A stretch of 64,000 nt of DNA, from NCBI RefSeq assembly GCF_016698665.1, contig NZ_CP068046.1, positions 3,038,001 through 3,102,000 on the forward strand, written 5' to 3'. The position numbers and the translations under genes were made by a program. This stretch comes from Devosia rhizoryzae (GTDB taxonomy: Bacteria; Pseudomonadota; Alphaproteobacteria; Rhizobiales; Devosiaceae). Positions 43,117-52,555 of the stretch are shown in pieces; positions within the stretch are counted from its first letter, which is position 1, and each line of letters begins with the position of its first letter. Below the pieces are notes generated by a model that was given only the letters and a program-made list of their open reading frames with translations, searched no databases and was not told the origin of the DNA.

Positions 43117-43175
43117 GCGCTGCCGCTGAGACTGGCACAATCCATAAGCCGCCGCGCCTTCTGTATGCCTGTGGG

Positions 43176-43844
43176 CTACAACGTCACCGTATCGCCGGGA
43201 TTCTTGAGAGAATGAAACACGATCCCGGCTTTGCGAAACCATTGGTCGAACGTTGCGTGACGCGTATCGACAAAGAAGTCGCGTGCGTATCCATCATGAA
43301 CCGGAACCACCGATTTTGGTGAGAGCATGCGGACGAACTCGTAAACTTCAGTTTCTGTCAGGAAAGGCGCCATGATCGGCACTATCAAAGCGTCAAGCCC
43401 CTTCCATTGATGTAGTCGCTCATCGAAGCTATCAGCGACATGCAATATTCGATCATCGATCAGAAATGCGGTGACTTGAGGGATTTGTTCTTCAAGGATT
43501 GGCTGGTGGGGGACTGCGATCGGAAGCAAGCTGATTTCACCTGCATCGACCGGCTGACCGTCCGTGGCCACTTGGACCTTTATGCCCTTTGATCCAAGCG
43601 TTGCCGCTACCTCAACGTTGCCGAGCACGCGCAGATTTTGACTGGCGACGAGCTGTCCAACCGCATCGACATCAAGATGGTCGGGATGGGTATGCGTTAT
43701 GACGATCCAGTCCAAGCGCCCAAAATCGGCTAGCCTGACCCTATCCTCGTTGAACGAGAACTTGCCCGGATCAAACAGCACTCTTGTCCCAGCCTTCTCC
43801 AGGAGGAGGCAGGAGTGGACAAATTTGGAAAGATGGATTGCCAC
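43176..43844 (-). CDS. UlaG-like metal-dependent hydrolase
   Basis: 222 residues. MBL fold with VITHTHPDHLDVDAV, VADSFDE and VPVHDGYARDF. Members include lactonases and phosphodiesterases, but many are uncharacterised. It converges on the sulfur operon and lies downstream of the CHRD gene on the same strand, 75 bases away. A function in sulfur metabolism is not evident. Confidence 0.85.
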   Translation of the reverse strand: MAIHLSKFVHSCLLLEKAGTRVLFDPGKFSFNEDRVRLADFGRLDWIVITHTHPDHLDVDAVGQLVASQNLRVLGNVEVAATLGSKGIKVQVATDGQPVDAGEISLLPIAVPHQPILEEQIPQVTAFLIDDRILHVADSFDERLHQWKGLDALIVPIMAPFLTETEVYEFVRMLSPKSVVPVHDGYARDFFVDTRHATFDQWFRKAGIVFHSLKNPGDTVTL

Positions 43845-43919
43845 GCCGCACTCCTCGGGGTTTCACAACCCGTTTAGGCATCAAATGAGAATGCAGCGCC
43901 CCAGGGCGCTGCATTCGGA

Positions 43920-44360
43920 TTACATCGCGCCGGCTTTAACGACCTGACCACGAATTTCACCATCGGGGAATTTTGCGGTGTGCACATTGAAGTACCACAT
44001 GCCGGCGTCAAGATCGGCGGCCTGCGCCTCGGTCAGAGTAGCCTCGCCCTCAATCGGACTGGCCAGCGGACCGTCGATCGGCACTACGGGCTTCGCATTT
44101 TCGCCAACAGCCGCTGGTCCGTGGAAGTGGGCGGCGGTTGCATCACCCGTCAGGCCTTCATAGCTGACCGACCAGGTGAGCTTCATGGTCTCGGTATCGT
44201 AGGTAATGTCCGACATGCCAGTTGCCGTTGAATCGGTTGCGGGGACTTCCTCCCCAGCCGTAAGATCGGCCTTGTACTTGACCATTTCCGCGAAGGCTGG
44301 AGTTGCGCTCATAAGCGCAATACCGCCCGCCACGATCGCGGCGTAAGAAAGCATCTTCAT
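43920..44360 (-). CDS. Secreted CHRD-domain protein
   Basis: 146 residues from ATG 44360. Signal peptide MKMLSYAAIVAGGIALM...AFA, then a CHRD domain: YKADLTAGEEVPATDSTATG, AAHFHGPA and a final WYFNVHTAKFPDGEIRGQV. CHRD proteins are extracellular and of unknown biochemical role. The frame is open further upstream but without a signal peptide. Confidence 0.88.
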   Translation of the reverse strand: MKMLSYAAIVAGGIALMSATPAFAEMVKYKADLTAGEEVPATDSTATGMSDITYDTETMKLTWSVSYEGLTGDATAAHFHGPAAVGENAKPVVPIDGPLASPIEGEATLTEAQAADLDAGMWYFNVHTAKFPDGEIRGQVVKAGAM

Positions 44361-44445
44361 AATTTTCTCCTCATGCGCGGTGAGCCGCGCGCTTGGACAA
44401 TCGAGGCAGGGAGCGGTCGTTCCATCACGTTCACTGCCCTCACTA

Positions 44446-45600
44446 TCAGCCGCTCGCCTTCTCGTCTGCAAGACAGGGTGCCATGAAAAGCCTACCCGCC
44501 CACGCACCGGCGAAAGTCCTGACCATCACCACCGTCCAGACCACTGCCAAGCTCGCGACCAGCACGCAGCCAAGGATGTGGAGGGCGTCGATAGGGAAGA
44601 TGCTCTCGAGACGCAGTGTGGCAACGGCATAGACGCCAAGGGGGAAGGTATAGCCCCACCAGCCCAAGTTGAATGGGACGTGGCTGCGGAAATACCGAAT
44701 GGTGATCATGGCGGCCATTGCCGTCCACCACACGCCATAACCCCAGAACAGCACACCTGTAAGCAGGCTGGTGCCGCCAATTGCCGCTGCATAGTCACCC
44801 AGCCCGTTGGCAGCCAGAACCGCCGGGCCGTTCTGGGCAAGTAGCATCATGCCAAGGGCGCCCGTCGCTATGGGGCCAAGGGCCAACCAGCTCGAGGCGG
44901 CCATACTGACATGCGGCAGTTTGTGGATCGCCATCCGGAGGACAAGGATCACGATAATGCTCATGGCGAGCGGCACCGAGCAGGCCCATAGCACATAGCT
45001 GGTGAGTAGAATGGTGAGTTGTGCCGCGCCATCTCCGACATGCGGCAGCAGCAGGCCTCCACTGGCGGCAGCCACCTCGCAGGCGACAAAGGGCAGTAAC
45101 CAGATAGCCGTCATCTGCTCCATGGCATGCGCATGCCGTGTAAACATCAGAAACGGGACACCGAGGCCCACCACAAGGGCGATAGCTGCGTCTATCCACC
45201 AAAGCGTCTCGGCAATCTGTACTGCGGCGTCGCCCAACGACGGTATTCCAAATAGCAGGAAGCCGTTGATGATGGTGGCAAGACCCATTGGAATGCAGCC
45301 CAGAAACATCGACATGCTCGAATGATCGAGAATGCGCCGGGCACCATCGAAGTAAACAATCCAACGGGCCGCGTAGGCCACGCTGAACAGCAGGAACAGA
45401 CCGATGTTGAATAGCCATAGAGCTTGGCCCGCCTGATGCAGGACCGCGATATCGGGGAACTGGCCAAGGCCAATCGCCAGGATACCTGTGCCCATGGTGG
45501 CGGCAAACCAGTTCGGGGTAAATTGACGGATCACTTCGCTTGGATGGTCGAGAGCGGCCAGCAAGCGGGGGCGATTGGCTAAGGTGTCCATGGTCATCAA
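44446..45600 (-). CDS. TDT/TehA-SLAC1-family transporter
   Basis: 384 residues with ten predicted membrane helices; begins with FTPNWFAATMGTGILAIGL, the family's first helix, and keeps GYGVWWTAMA and LGWWGYTFPLG near the end. Related proteins transport C4-dicarboxylates, sulfite or anions. Next to a sulfur operon, sulfite export is the attractive guess. It may be expressed with the small membrane gene and LysR gene upstream on the same strand. Confidence 0.88.
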   Translation of the reverse strand: MMTMDTLANRPRLLAALDHPSEVIRQFTPNWFAATMGTGILAIGLGQFPDIAVLHQAGQALWLFNIGLFLLFSVAYAARWIVYFDGARRILDHSSMSMFLGCIPMGLATIINGFLLFGIPSLGDAAVQIAETLWWIDAAIALVVGLGVPFLMFTRHAHAMEQMTAIWLLPFVACEVAAASGGLLLPHVGDGAAQLTILLTSYVLWACSVPLAMSIIVILVLRMAIHKLPHVSMAASSWLALGPIATGALGMMLLAQNGPAVLAANGLGDYAAAIGGTSLLTGVLFWGYGVWWTAMAAMITIRYFRSHVPFNLGWWGYTFPLGVYAVATLRLESIFPIDALHILGCVLVASLAVVWTVVMVRTFAGAWAGRLFMAPCLADEKASG

Positions 45601-45687
45601 TTGTCTCCTATAGAGGCGACAATACGGGTCTTAGGACGATCACTCCAACGGAACGTTTCTGTCGTTTCAATCGATAAAATCGAACAC

Positions 45688-46268
45688 TCAAATGTCCGCA
45701 GCTTTGGCGAGAGTGGCTATCATTCCGGCGGCGATATCGGGCGCCGTGTTGACGTGGGGCTGGGATGCCCGATTGGGAAGATAGGAAAGCGCCCCAAGAC
45801 AAAGGGGGTCAAAGCATTCGCGGTTCTACCGGCCGGCACGATAGCGCGCAGTCTGGGGAGGTTTTCGAGCAGATCGAGGCTCTGGGCTACGCCTGCTTTG
45901 ATATCCGGTACCGTAGGCCGTTGTCGTCTGGGCGATAGCCAAGGCACGATATTCCAGAGAATGATGCGGGTACGGACAATGCCCGCCGCCGTCAGGAACC
46001 GACGCAAATTGGCAGCCGTGCCGGTAGGATTGTCGATGGAAACGAAACGCACTGGGGAAGTGCTGGGTCCGGGTGTTTCGAGCAGGATCAGGAGTTCTGC
46101 TTCAACGCCGCCATCGAAAGGGTCGAAGTGGGGCACGCTTCGTCCATCGCGCTCCAGATTTTCGCGAAACGCTTCAAGAGCCGCCATGTGAGGTGCCGTC
46201 AGGAGCGCAAGACGAGGCAACACATTCGCCTCGCCATCCAAAGTGGTTTCCAATCGGAATTTCGGCAT
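45688..46268 (-). pseudogene. Uracil-DNA glycosylase-superfamily protein, frameshifted near the end
   Basis: The first 170 residues read as a UDG-like enzyme: HFDPFDGGVEAELLILLETP, NPTGTAANLRRFL, RIILWNIVPW and IFPIGHPSP. After the H-P-S-P motif the frame runs into an early stop at 45720. One extra C in the C-run at about 45746-45750 would instead give HVNTAPDIAAGMIATLAKAA and a stop at 45688, which is a normal C-terminus. So the gene has a one-base deletion in a homopolymer, real or technical. It starts three bases after the membrane gene ends. Confidence 0.8.
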
Positions 46269-46270
46269 CG

Positions 46271-46678
46271 TCAGTGGGTAATCGCGATGATGACAATCAC
46301 CGCACCACCGATCGCGAGCCCGATCGGCATAACCGCTGCCTGCAGGAACACCTCCTTGCCCTTCACAAGACCGGTAGCGATATCGACAGAGCCATTCCAG
46401 AATTGAGCGAAGCTGCGGCCCGTGGCATGGTCTGGCGTCATGTCACGCCCCATGACGGCGCTACCGACCATCAGCCCGAAAAACATTACGGCAATGAAGG
46501 TCACCGCTGTTAATTCCATGAAGCTGCTGTCCGATCCAAAGCCCAGCCAGCAGACCAATAGGAAAAATGCCGTAGCGACCAGCGGCATGGCAACGACCGC
46601 GGGATGTACCGAAGTGTCGGGAAGCAGATTGCGGCGTGTGGCCTGGGTTTGTTTTGCATGGGTTGGAAACGTAGCCAT
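46271..46678 (-). CDS. Small membrane protein, family unknown
   Basis: 135 residues from ATG 46678, with GGAGG upstream. Three hydrophobic segments: AVVAMPLVATAFFLLVCWL, AVTFIAVMFFGLMVGSAV and AVMPIGLAIGGAVIVIIAI. No motif recognised. It sits between the LysR gene and the glycosylase gene on one strand and is probably controlled by that LysR protein. Confidence 0.8.
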   Translation of the reverse strand: MATFPTHAKQTQATRRNLLPDTSVHPAVVAMPLVATAFFLLVCWLGFGSDSSFMELTAVTFIAVMFFGLMVGSAVMGRDMTPDHATGRSFAQFWNGSVDIATGLVKGKEVFLQAAVMPIGLAIGGAVIVIIAITH

Positions 46679-46767
46679 TTGGGCCTCCTTGTTTCGTTGC
46701 GACAACCATGCGCGTATAAAACCTATCTGATCCAACGCTAATTTCGACATATTCCGTTCGGGAAAAT

Positions 46768-47649
46768 CTATCGATTTACTGCCAGGTCAATCAGGGCATT
46801 TGCCGCACGCGTGCGGAAGCGCTCCTTGTGGTGCAGGATGAAAAAGCTGCGCTGTCTGGCAAAGCCGTCCACGACGACCAGCGACCCGGAAGCAATGCGC
46901 GACCGGGCTACCGACAGAGAGACCAGCGCGGCACCAAGCCCAGCTTCAACCGCGCCCAACACGGCTTCGTTGCCTGGCAGCATCAGCGCGACTTTGACCG
47001 AGACATCCTTCGTCAGGTCATTAAACATGGCCCGCGTTCCCGAGCCTTCTTCGCGGACGATCCAGTCGACGTCCGTCAGAATGGGCGGTGTTGCTTTTGC
47101 CCAAGAGTGAGCCGGGGAGATGACGACGACCATCTCATCCTGGGCAAAAACTTGGGCACTCAAGGTTGCCCGATTGACGACACCCTCTACCAGCCCAACT
47201 TCGGCTTCACCACTGTCGACGGCATCGGCAACCTGATCGGTATTGGCAAAGCGGACATCTACATCGATATAGGGATACTCTCGTCGGTATTGTGCGAGAT
47301 GCTCGGGCAGCCAGTAGCTCGCAATGGTCTGACTGGCCATGACTGACAATGTCCCACGTCTGAGACCAGACAGGTCGTCCAGCGCTGCTTCCGCGGCCTT
47401 TGCACGATCGAGCACAGCTTTGGCTTCGGGCAGAAATGTGCGTCCGGTTTCGTTGAGGATGATGGCCCTGCCCACGCGATCGAACAGCGTAATGGCGTGG
47501 CGGCTTTCCAGAGCCGATATCGCAGAACTGACCGCAGACTGGGTCATGTGCAGCGCTTCAGCGGCGCGGGTAATGTGTTCGCGCTCGGCCACGGCGATGA
47601 AGATGCGAAGTTGTTCGAGGGTCAAGGCGAAAGGCTCCGTTCTTTGCAA
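46768..47649 (-). CDS. LysR-family regulator
   Basis: 293 residues. Complete HTH (LRIFIAVAEREHITRAAEAL, then TQSAVSSAISALE) and a full effector domain (WIVREEGSGTRAMF). The sequence resembles CysB/CbbR-like LysR proteins that sense small metabolites. The gene heads a leftward row (membrane protein, glycosylase, TDT transporter), which are the likely targets. The 120 bases before the rightward gene at 47770 should hold its operator. Confidence 0.9.
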   Translation of the reverse strand: MQRTEPFALTLEQLRIFIAVAEREHITRAAEALHMTQSAVSSAISALESRHAITLFDRVGRAIILNETGRTFLPEAKAVLDRAKAAEAALDDLSGLRRGTLSVMASQTIASYWLPEHLAQYRREYPYIDVDVRFANTDQVADAVDSGEAEVGLVEGVVNRATLSAQVFAQDEMVVVISPAHSWAKATPPILTDVDWIVREEGSGTRAMFNDLTKDVSVKVALMLPGNEAVLGAVEAGLGAALVSLSVARSRIASGSLVVVDGFARQRSFFILHHKERFRTRAANALIDLAVNR

Positions 47650-47769
47650 ATACCTTAGACACTCACCGAGATGGGCACATCATCGAGCTGCGAAAATAAT
47701 CTGAAAGCCGATGGAATAATCGGGAGCGCGCGGGCGTCTCTGGCGCATCGTTTAATCGAGGAGACTCAA

Positions 47770-48195
47770 ATGCCGCGCATTCTCTCACTTGCAACTGCCG
47801 CTATAATTGCCTTGTCGACCGCCAGCGCCGCCCTGGCTGGGCCGGCGCTAGACATGGCCCAGACCCGCATCGATGCCATTGCCAAGGGTGACATCGACAC
47901 TGTCACCGGCGCCTACAGCGCCGACGCCACGCTGGGCTGGGTCGGCGGTCCGCTCGACGGCACCTATAACACTCCCGAGGCCATTGCCGAGGTTTGGACC
48001 AAATTTGCCACGGCACAGGGCGAGCAGACCGTTGAAATGGGCGATGCCTGGGAAGCGACAAATCCAAAGGGGTCGACCGTTGCGGTCAATGTAACCTTCA
48101 AGGGAGCCATGACGGTTCCCGTGCTTTATGTCCTGACCTATCGCGACGGTAAGCTGGTAGACGAGATTTGGCAGGTCAATCCGCCGGCACAATAA
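47770..48195 (+). CDS. Secreted SnoaL/NTF2-like protein
   Basis: 141 residues from ATG 47770, GAGGAG upstream. Signal peptide (ILSLATAAIIALSTASAALA), then an NTF2-like fold: MAQTRIDAIAKGDIDTVTGA, GGPLDGTYNTPEAIAEVW and VLTYRDGKLVDEIWQV. Exported; ligand unknown. It precedes an ECF sigma operon by 57 bases and may belong to its regulon. Confidence 0.82.
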   Translation: MPRILSLATAAIIALSTASAALAGPALDMAQTRIDAIAKGDIDTVTGAYSADATLGWVGGPLDGTYNTPEAIAEVWTKFATAQGEQTVEMGDAWEATNPKGSTVAVNVTFKGAMTVPVLYVLTYRDGKLVDEIWQVNPPAQ

Positions 48196-48252
48196 GTCAA
48201 GGTCACAGGGGCCGTGCACGACCACACACGGCCCTAGCCGTCTGGAAAAGCC

Positions 48253-48759
48253 ATGCAATCCATGGATGACCGCCTTGAAGCAGAAATACCGGCCTTGCGC
48301 CGGTATGCGTTCGCCTTGCTGCGCGACCATGCCGCCGCGGACGACTTGGTGCAGGACTGTCTGGAGCGCGCGATGTCGCGCTGGCATCTAAAGCGCCCTG
48401 ATGGGCAATTGCGTGCCTGGCTTTTTACCATCATGCGCAACATGCACATATCCGACCTGCGGCGGCAACGTCGCCGTGGCTGGCATGATGACATCGACGA
48501 CGTCACCGTGCCCGGGACCCGGGCCGGACAGGAAGATGGGCTTGCCGTTCGTGATATCCTTGATGCGCTTGACCGACTGCCCGAAGAGCAGAAGTCGCTG
48601 CTGCTGCTCGTCGGCGTTGAAGAAATGACCTATGACACTGCCGCCAAGGTCCTTGGAATTCCCGTGGGCACAGTCATGTCGCGTCTTTCCAGAGGACGCG
48701 ATCGTTTGCGCGCTATGCTTGACGGCCGGCCGGCGCCAGGCTTGAGAAGGGTCAAGTGA
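48253..48759 (+). CDS. ECF RNA polymerase sigma factor
   Basis: 168 residues. Region 2 (RRYAFALLRDHAAADDLVQD, then RAWLFTIMRNMHISDLRR) and region 4 (LDRLPEEQKSLLLLVGVEEM, then AKVLGIPVGTVMSRLSRGR) are complete. The next gene, sharing one base with its stop (TGATG), is the cognate membrane anti-sigma factor. It probably responds to envelope or redox stress, given the DsbA-like gene downstream. Confidence 0.92.
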   Translation: MQSMDDRLEAEIPALRRYAFALLRDHAAADDLVQDCLERAMSRWHLKRPDGQLRAWLFTIMRNMHISDLRRQRRRGWHDDIDDVTVPGTRAGQEDGLAVRDILDALDRLPEEQKSLLLLVGVEEMTYDTAAKVLGIPVGTVMSRLSRGRDRLRAMLDGRPAPGLRRVK

Positions 48760-49514
48760 TGCCGATCGGGGAAGATGATCTTCAGGCCTACATCGATGGC
48801 CGTCTTGATGCTGATAGGCTCACTGTCGTCGAGGCCTATATCGCGGCCAACCCTTCGGAGCGCGCCAAACTCGATGCCATGCGCGCGGATGTTTCGGATT
48901 TGCGCAACAGGCTTGCAGCAAAAGCCGACGAACCCATTCCCGCCCATTTGCGTATCAGCGCCATTCGGCAGCGAGCGGCGGGAAAGCGCCAAACAGCCTT
49001 CCGTCAAGCCGCTGCCGCCGTCGTGCTTATTGGGGCGGGCGCCTTGGGCGGCTGGCTGATCAAACCTGATCTGGCCACTCGACAGCCGGCTCCCCTCCTG
49101 GTGGCGTCAACCGCCACCGATGCCTATCGGACTTTTGTAGTCGAAGTCGTCCATCCGGTGGAAGTCGGCGCCGACGACGAGGCTCACCTGATCAAATGGC
49201 TGTCCAATCGCACGGGTGTGGAGCTGCAACCGCCGGACCTGTCTTCTTTTGGCTATACGCTTCTTGGTGGACGCGTTTTGCCAGGCGGTTCGGCTGCCGC
49301 AGCGCAATTGATGTACGAGACCCCAGCCGGGGAACGTCTGACGGTATTCCTGCGACCCGGCGCGACGGGTCAAACCGGCTTCACTTTCGAGCAGGAAGGT
49401 GAAGTTTCCAATTTCGTATGGGTCGACCGGGGTTTCGATTTCGCCGTTACGGCAAAGCTCGACCGAGCCGCATTACTGCCCATTGCAACTGCCATCTACC
49501 AAGATCTGATATAA
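48759..49514 (+). CDS. Transmembrane anti-sigma factor
   Basis: 251 residues. N-terminal cytoplasmic helical region (EDDLQAYIDGRLDADRLTVV) typical of ECF anti-sigma proteins, one membrane helix (AAAAVVLIGAGALGGWLI), and a periplasmic domain (ELQPPDLSSFGYTLLGGRVL). No zinc HxxxCxxC motif is present. It holds the upstream sigma factor inactive until a periplasmic signal arrives. Confidence 0.88.
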   Translation: MPIGEDDLQAYIDGRLDADRLTVVEAYIAANPSERAKLDAMRADVSDLRNRLAAKADEPIPAHLRISAIRQRAAGKRQTAFRQAAAAVVLIGAGALGGWLIKPDLATRQPAPLLVASTATDAYRTFVVEVVHPVEVGADDEAHLIKWLSNRTGVELQPPDLSSFGYTLLGGRVLPGGSAAAAQLMYETPAGERLTVFLRPGATGQTGFTFEQEGEVSNFVWVDRGFDFAVTAKLDRAALLPIATAIYQDLI

Positions 49515-49530
49515 GGACAAAGGACCACGC

Positions 49531-50151
49531 ATGATTTTCTCCCGGCCTGTTCGCCTCGCGGTAACGACATTTCTGTTGGCTTCAACCTTGGTTGGTCAGG
49601 TCTTTTCCCAAGACTTGCTGTCACCGGCTGGCCGACCAGATCGTCCCGCCGGTTCGGCGGATGCCCCGGTGACGCTGATCGAGTATTCCTCGCCGACATG
49701 TGGTCACTGCGTGACCTATCACCGCGACGTAGCGCCGGTCATCAAGGCTGATTATGTCGACACCGGCAAGGTGCGCCTGCTGTTCCGCCCCTTTGCACGC
49801 AATCCGGTCGACGCAGCCATTTTCATGCTGGCCGAGGCACAGCCGGATGCCAACTATGACCGTGTGGTCGACGCCTTCTACCAGCGTCACGAAGAGCTGG
49901 TTTCTGCCCCGAATGTAAAGGCTAAGCTTGCGGAGATTGCTGCATCTGTCGGCATTGAGCAGGCCGCGTTCGAAGCAATACTTGCCGACGAGGGCGCGTT
50001 CACCCCAATCCAGGCTCTCGCCACCCAGGCTATCGAGGACTTTGGGCTTGAAGGCACACCGACCTTCTTCGTCAACGACGAGAAGATTGTCGGCGGGATC
50101 TCTGCCACCGACATGTCGGCTCTGATCGAAGCCAAGCTCGCCACGAACTAA
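49531..50151 (+). CDS. DsbA-family thiol-disulfide oxidoreductase
   Basis: 206 residues. Signal peptide, then thioredoxin fold with active site C-G-H-C in IEYSSPTCGHCVTYH and the cis-Pro loop GLEGTPTFFVNDE. Periplasmic. It starts 16 bases after the anti-sigma gene, so it is probably the third gene of the stress operon. Confidence 0.9.
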   Translation: MIFSRPVRLAVTTFLLASTLVGQVFSQDLLSPAGRPDRPAGSADAPVTLIEYSSPTCGHCVTYHRDVAPVIKADYVDTGKVRLLFRPFARNPVDAAIFMLAEAQPDANYDRVVDAFYQRHEELVSAPNVKAKLAEIAASVGIEQAAFEAILADEGAFTPIQALATQAIEDFGLEGTPTFFVNDEKIVGGISATDMSALIEAKLATN

Positions 50152-50163
50152 TCCCTTGGAAGC

Positions 50164-50362
50164 TCATGAAGGCCGAATTTCCTTCTTGAGCTCTACTCTC
50201 TTGGATTCGTATTCAGCTTCCGACTTCTTGTAGATGTCCCGCGTCGCTTTGTCGGTGATCGGATCGTTCACCTTTTTTGCGGTTGCGCGACTGCATCACG
50301 CCATATGCGAGTGCAGCCAGCAGCAGGACGGCGCCAACCACATAAATGATTTCCTGCGACAT
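50164..50362 (-). pseudogene. Small membrane protein gene with an A-run frameshift
   Basis: ATG 50362 reads MSQEIIYVVGAVLLLAALAY...NRKK, then the frame changes at AAAAAAGG. In the next frame it goes on as VNDPITDKATRDIYKKSEAE to a TGA at 50164. The joined product would be about 65 residues: one membrane helix and a charged tail. The original frame instead continues to a TGA about 60 bases earlier. The third homopolymer frameshift of this region. Confidence 0.6.
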
Positions 50363-50454
50363 TTGTCTTTCCCTTCTGGCCTGTTTTCAGAGTAACCGGT
50401 GGCTGCCGCAATGCGTTCCTAACATCGCGACAACCTTGATCGGCCTTTAGTCTG

Positions 50455-51231
50455 TCAGCGGGTCCAACCCTCGGTGGCCATGAGCTCCTGAGCTTCAGCC
50501 GATACCAGAAAATCTAAAAACTCAGCGGCCTCAGGGTCGGCATCCGGCGCCATGGCGACATTAACGTCGCGCCAGATTGAACGCTCAGGCGCGAGCTCAA
50601 CGGCTTCCAGGACGTCGGGATTGGTGACTGGCCAATTGGGCCAGGTGATCCACGCATCTGCGTCGAGTTCCTTGAAGGCATCGAAGCTGGCGCCGGAGCC
50701 GTTCTCGAACGCGACAATGTTGGCTCGGAATGCGGCGACATCTTCAAGGTTGCCGAGGCGACCCGCAATATCCTCCCAAACGCCCGTGCCAGACGTGTTG
50801 GCCACGCCGGCGCCTTCGGTCACAACGATCTTGATCCCGTCAGCCAAAAGGTCTTCGAAGTTTTCTATGCCCTTGGGATTACCCGCCGTGATCGCGATGA
50901 CGGCAGGCCGAATGTAGATGGGCGTCACATCGGCGCTGTCGAACATGGTATAAGTTTCGAGATAGGCGGTCATGGTCTGCTCGGACGTGCCCCACAAAAT
51001 GTCTGCATCGGCCATCGCCTGTTCGGACCATGTCTTCTCCGGCCCAGCTACGATCTTGACCTCTGCGCCACCCTGGGCCTGCCAAGCATCGGCCACCTTC
51101 TGGAATGCGGTATCTGGCCCTCCGGCCCCATAGAGAGTGATAACGCCATCCTGGGCATTACGCGGGGCGTCTTGAGCCGTGGCAGGCACGATAATCGACA
51201 TTGATGCTATGAGCGCGGCGTGCAGTCGCAT
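50455..51231 (-). CDS. Periplasmic solute-binding protein
   Basis: 258 residues from ATG 51231. Signal peptide (MRLHAALIASMSIIVPATAQ), then a type II periplasmic-binding fold: ITLYGAGGPDTAFQKVADAW, ILWGTSEQTMTAYLE and ITAGNPKGIENFEDLLADG. It resembles anion or metal-oxyanion binders. No ABC permease or ATPase is next to it, so it may be orphaned or serve a distant transporter. Confidence 0.85.
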   Translation of the reverse strand: MRLHAALIASMSIIVPATAQDAPRNAQDGVITLYGAGGPDTAFQKVADAWQAQGGAEVKIVAGPEKTWSEQAMADADILWGTSEQTMTAYLETYTMFDSADVTPIYIRPAVIAITAGNPKGIENFEDLLADGIKIVVTEGAGVANTSGTGVWEDIAGRLGNLEDVAAFRANIVAFENGSGASFDAFKELDADAWITWPNWPVTNPDVLEAVELAPERSIWRDVNVAMAPDADPEAAEFLDFLVSAEAQELMATEGWTR

Positions 51232-51349
51232 GGAAATCTCCTGTTGCAGCTTGAGCTGAACCAAGGAGACGCCGGAAAGATCAGAATCCTTCCATGTCAA
51301 TCGTTCACCAGTCCGTGAGGTAGAAGCCCAAAATCTTCTATGAGATATT

Positions 51350-52015
51350 TCAAACGCGCACTTCGTCGCCGCCTCGTTCGCGGGTCGAATAGGTGGCGTA
51401 AAGTAGCCCAATGAAGAACACCGCAATGGCGCCGACCATTACCCATCCGGGAACATGCCCTGTCGAAGCCTGAGCTATCAAGGCGGCCAGCGACCGTTGT
51501 GGATCGAGATGCACTCCGGTTTGCAAGTCCGGTTATGCTATCTTCAAAATCCACGCCACCAACAGGATGAGATACATCCAGATATAGTTACAGCGTAAGC
51601 GACGGCCCATTGCCCGCCAGAATGTTATTCGGAATTTGCGATGACGAAGATCCTGAGCCAGCATTTCCAGCCACGGACCTGGTTCGGTCGTTGTATCAGG
51701 TCCAAAGAACTGACCAAAATAATGGCGTTCGAATTGACGGACGCGCATGCGGTACACATCGAAAAAGCGGTACCGACGCGCTTCTGCTCCGAGCAGCAGT
51801 GAAACGATGACCATGGCAAACATCACCAAGCCGTGGTGAACACTCGGCGTCGAAAGTGTGACTGAGAGCATGGCGGCTACAACAGTGATTGTCCAATTGG
51901 TGGTCAGAGCGAGACGTGAGCGCCGAGCATTCAACCTGCCCATTTCGGCCCGATAGTAATGGACCATAGCCGTCGTCGCCTCCGACGCGGAGATTGGTAA
52001 CGACGGCGCAGACAC
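51350..52015 (-). pseudogene. DUF2270 membrane protein with in-frame stop
   Basis: The frame begins MSAPSLPISASEATTAMVHY and has the DUF2270 features (RAEMGRLNARR, VYRMRVRQFERHYF, LILLVAWILKIA). A TAA at 51533-51535 cuts it at 160 residues. Reading on in the same frame gives HVPGWVMVGAIAVFFIGLLY to a TGA at 51350, which matches the expected last membrane helix. So it is an otherwise intact gene with one nonsense codon. Confidence 0.78.
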
Positions 52016-52111
52016 CGGTTCCTAAGGCGAGTCATCTGGCGAGGTTTCAATTTTTCCTCGATGGTCAAAGGAAACCACCCAAGTAGGTCACGTTCCAGTT
52101 AGCTGTGAGAT

Positions 52112-52251
52112 GTCTGCTTTCGGGAAAATGTGGAACGCCCGCAACGGCCGAAATGGGGTCGCTAGCGGACGAAGGTTGAGCAGGAGGGAATGGCGGCTCA
52201 CGACCCCATTTCGGTCACGGCGAGCAGCTGGGAAAATTTCCGAAAGCAGAC
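52112..52251. repeat. Nested inverted repeats, MITE-like
   Basis: GTCTGCTTTCGG (52112-52123) pairs with CCGAAAGCAGAC (52240-52251), and inside it CCGAAATGGGGTCG (52148-52161) pairs with CGACCCCATTTCGG (52201-52214), all perfect. No gene is supported between 52016 and 52318. The structure lies just beyond the point where the channel-like gene at 52319 is cut. Confidence 0.6.
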
Positions 52252-52318
52252 GCTCAGAACGCGCCTGAGCCGGCTTCAGCCCAGGGGCGTGACAGGATTA
52301 TGGCGCGGCGACCAGCGC

Positions 52319-52555
52319 AAGCGAAGTCGCCGGTCACCCCTAACGTCCAGTAGATCGCGGCTCAGAGCCATATCTCCACTCCGACCGTAATGACAAGCCG
52401 AAGACCACTGCGGTACGCGGGACGATTTTGGGCAGCTGTCCCAACCGCTCGACGTCCACCAATGAAGTTGCGCGGGAGAGTGCCAGCAGATCGGAGACGT
52501 GGATCAGAACGGTGCAGCAGATGACCAGACTTCCGACGATCAGGTTTAGCCACAT
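52319..52555 (-). pseudogene. Ion-channel-like membrane protein remnant
   Basis: ATG 52555 reads MWLNLIVGSLVICCTVLIHV, like the first helix of small two-helix channel proteins. A frameshift near 52400 moves to VITVGVEIWL, then a TGA stands where W is expected, and AAIYWTLGVTGDFA follows before similarity ends near 52319. The pore region is absent. It overlaps the end of the NsrR-like gene by ten bases, as in an operon. Confidence 0.55.
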
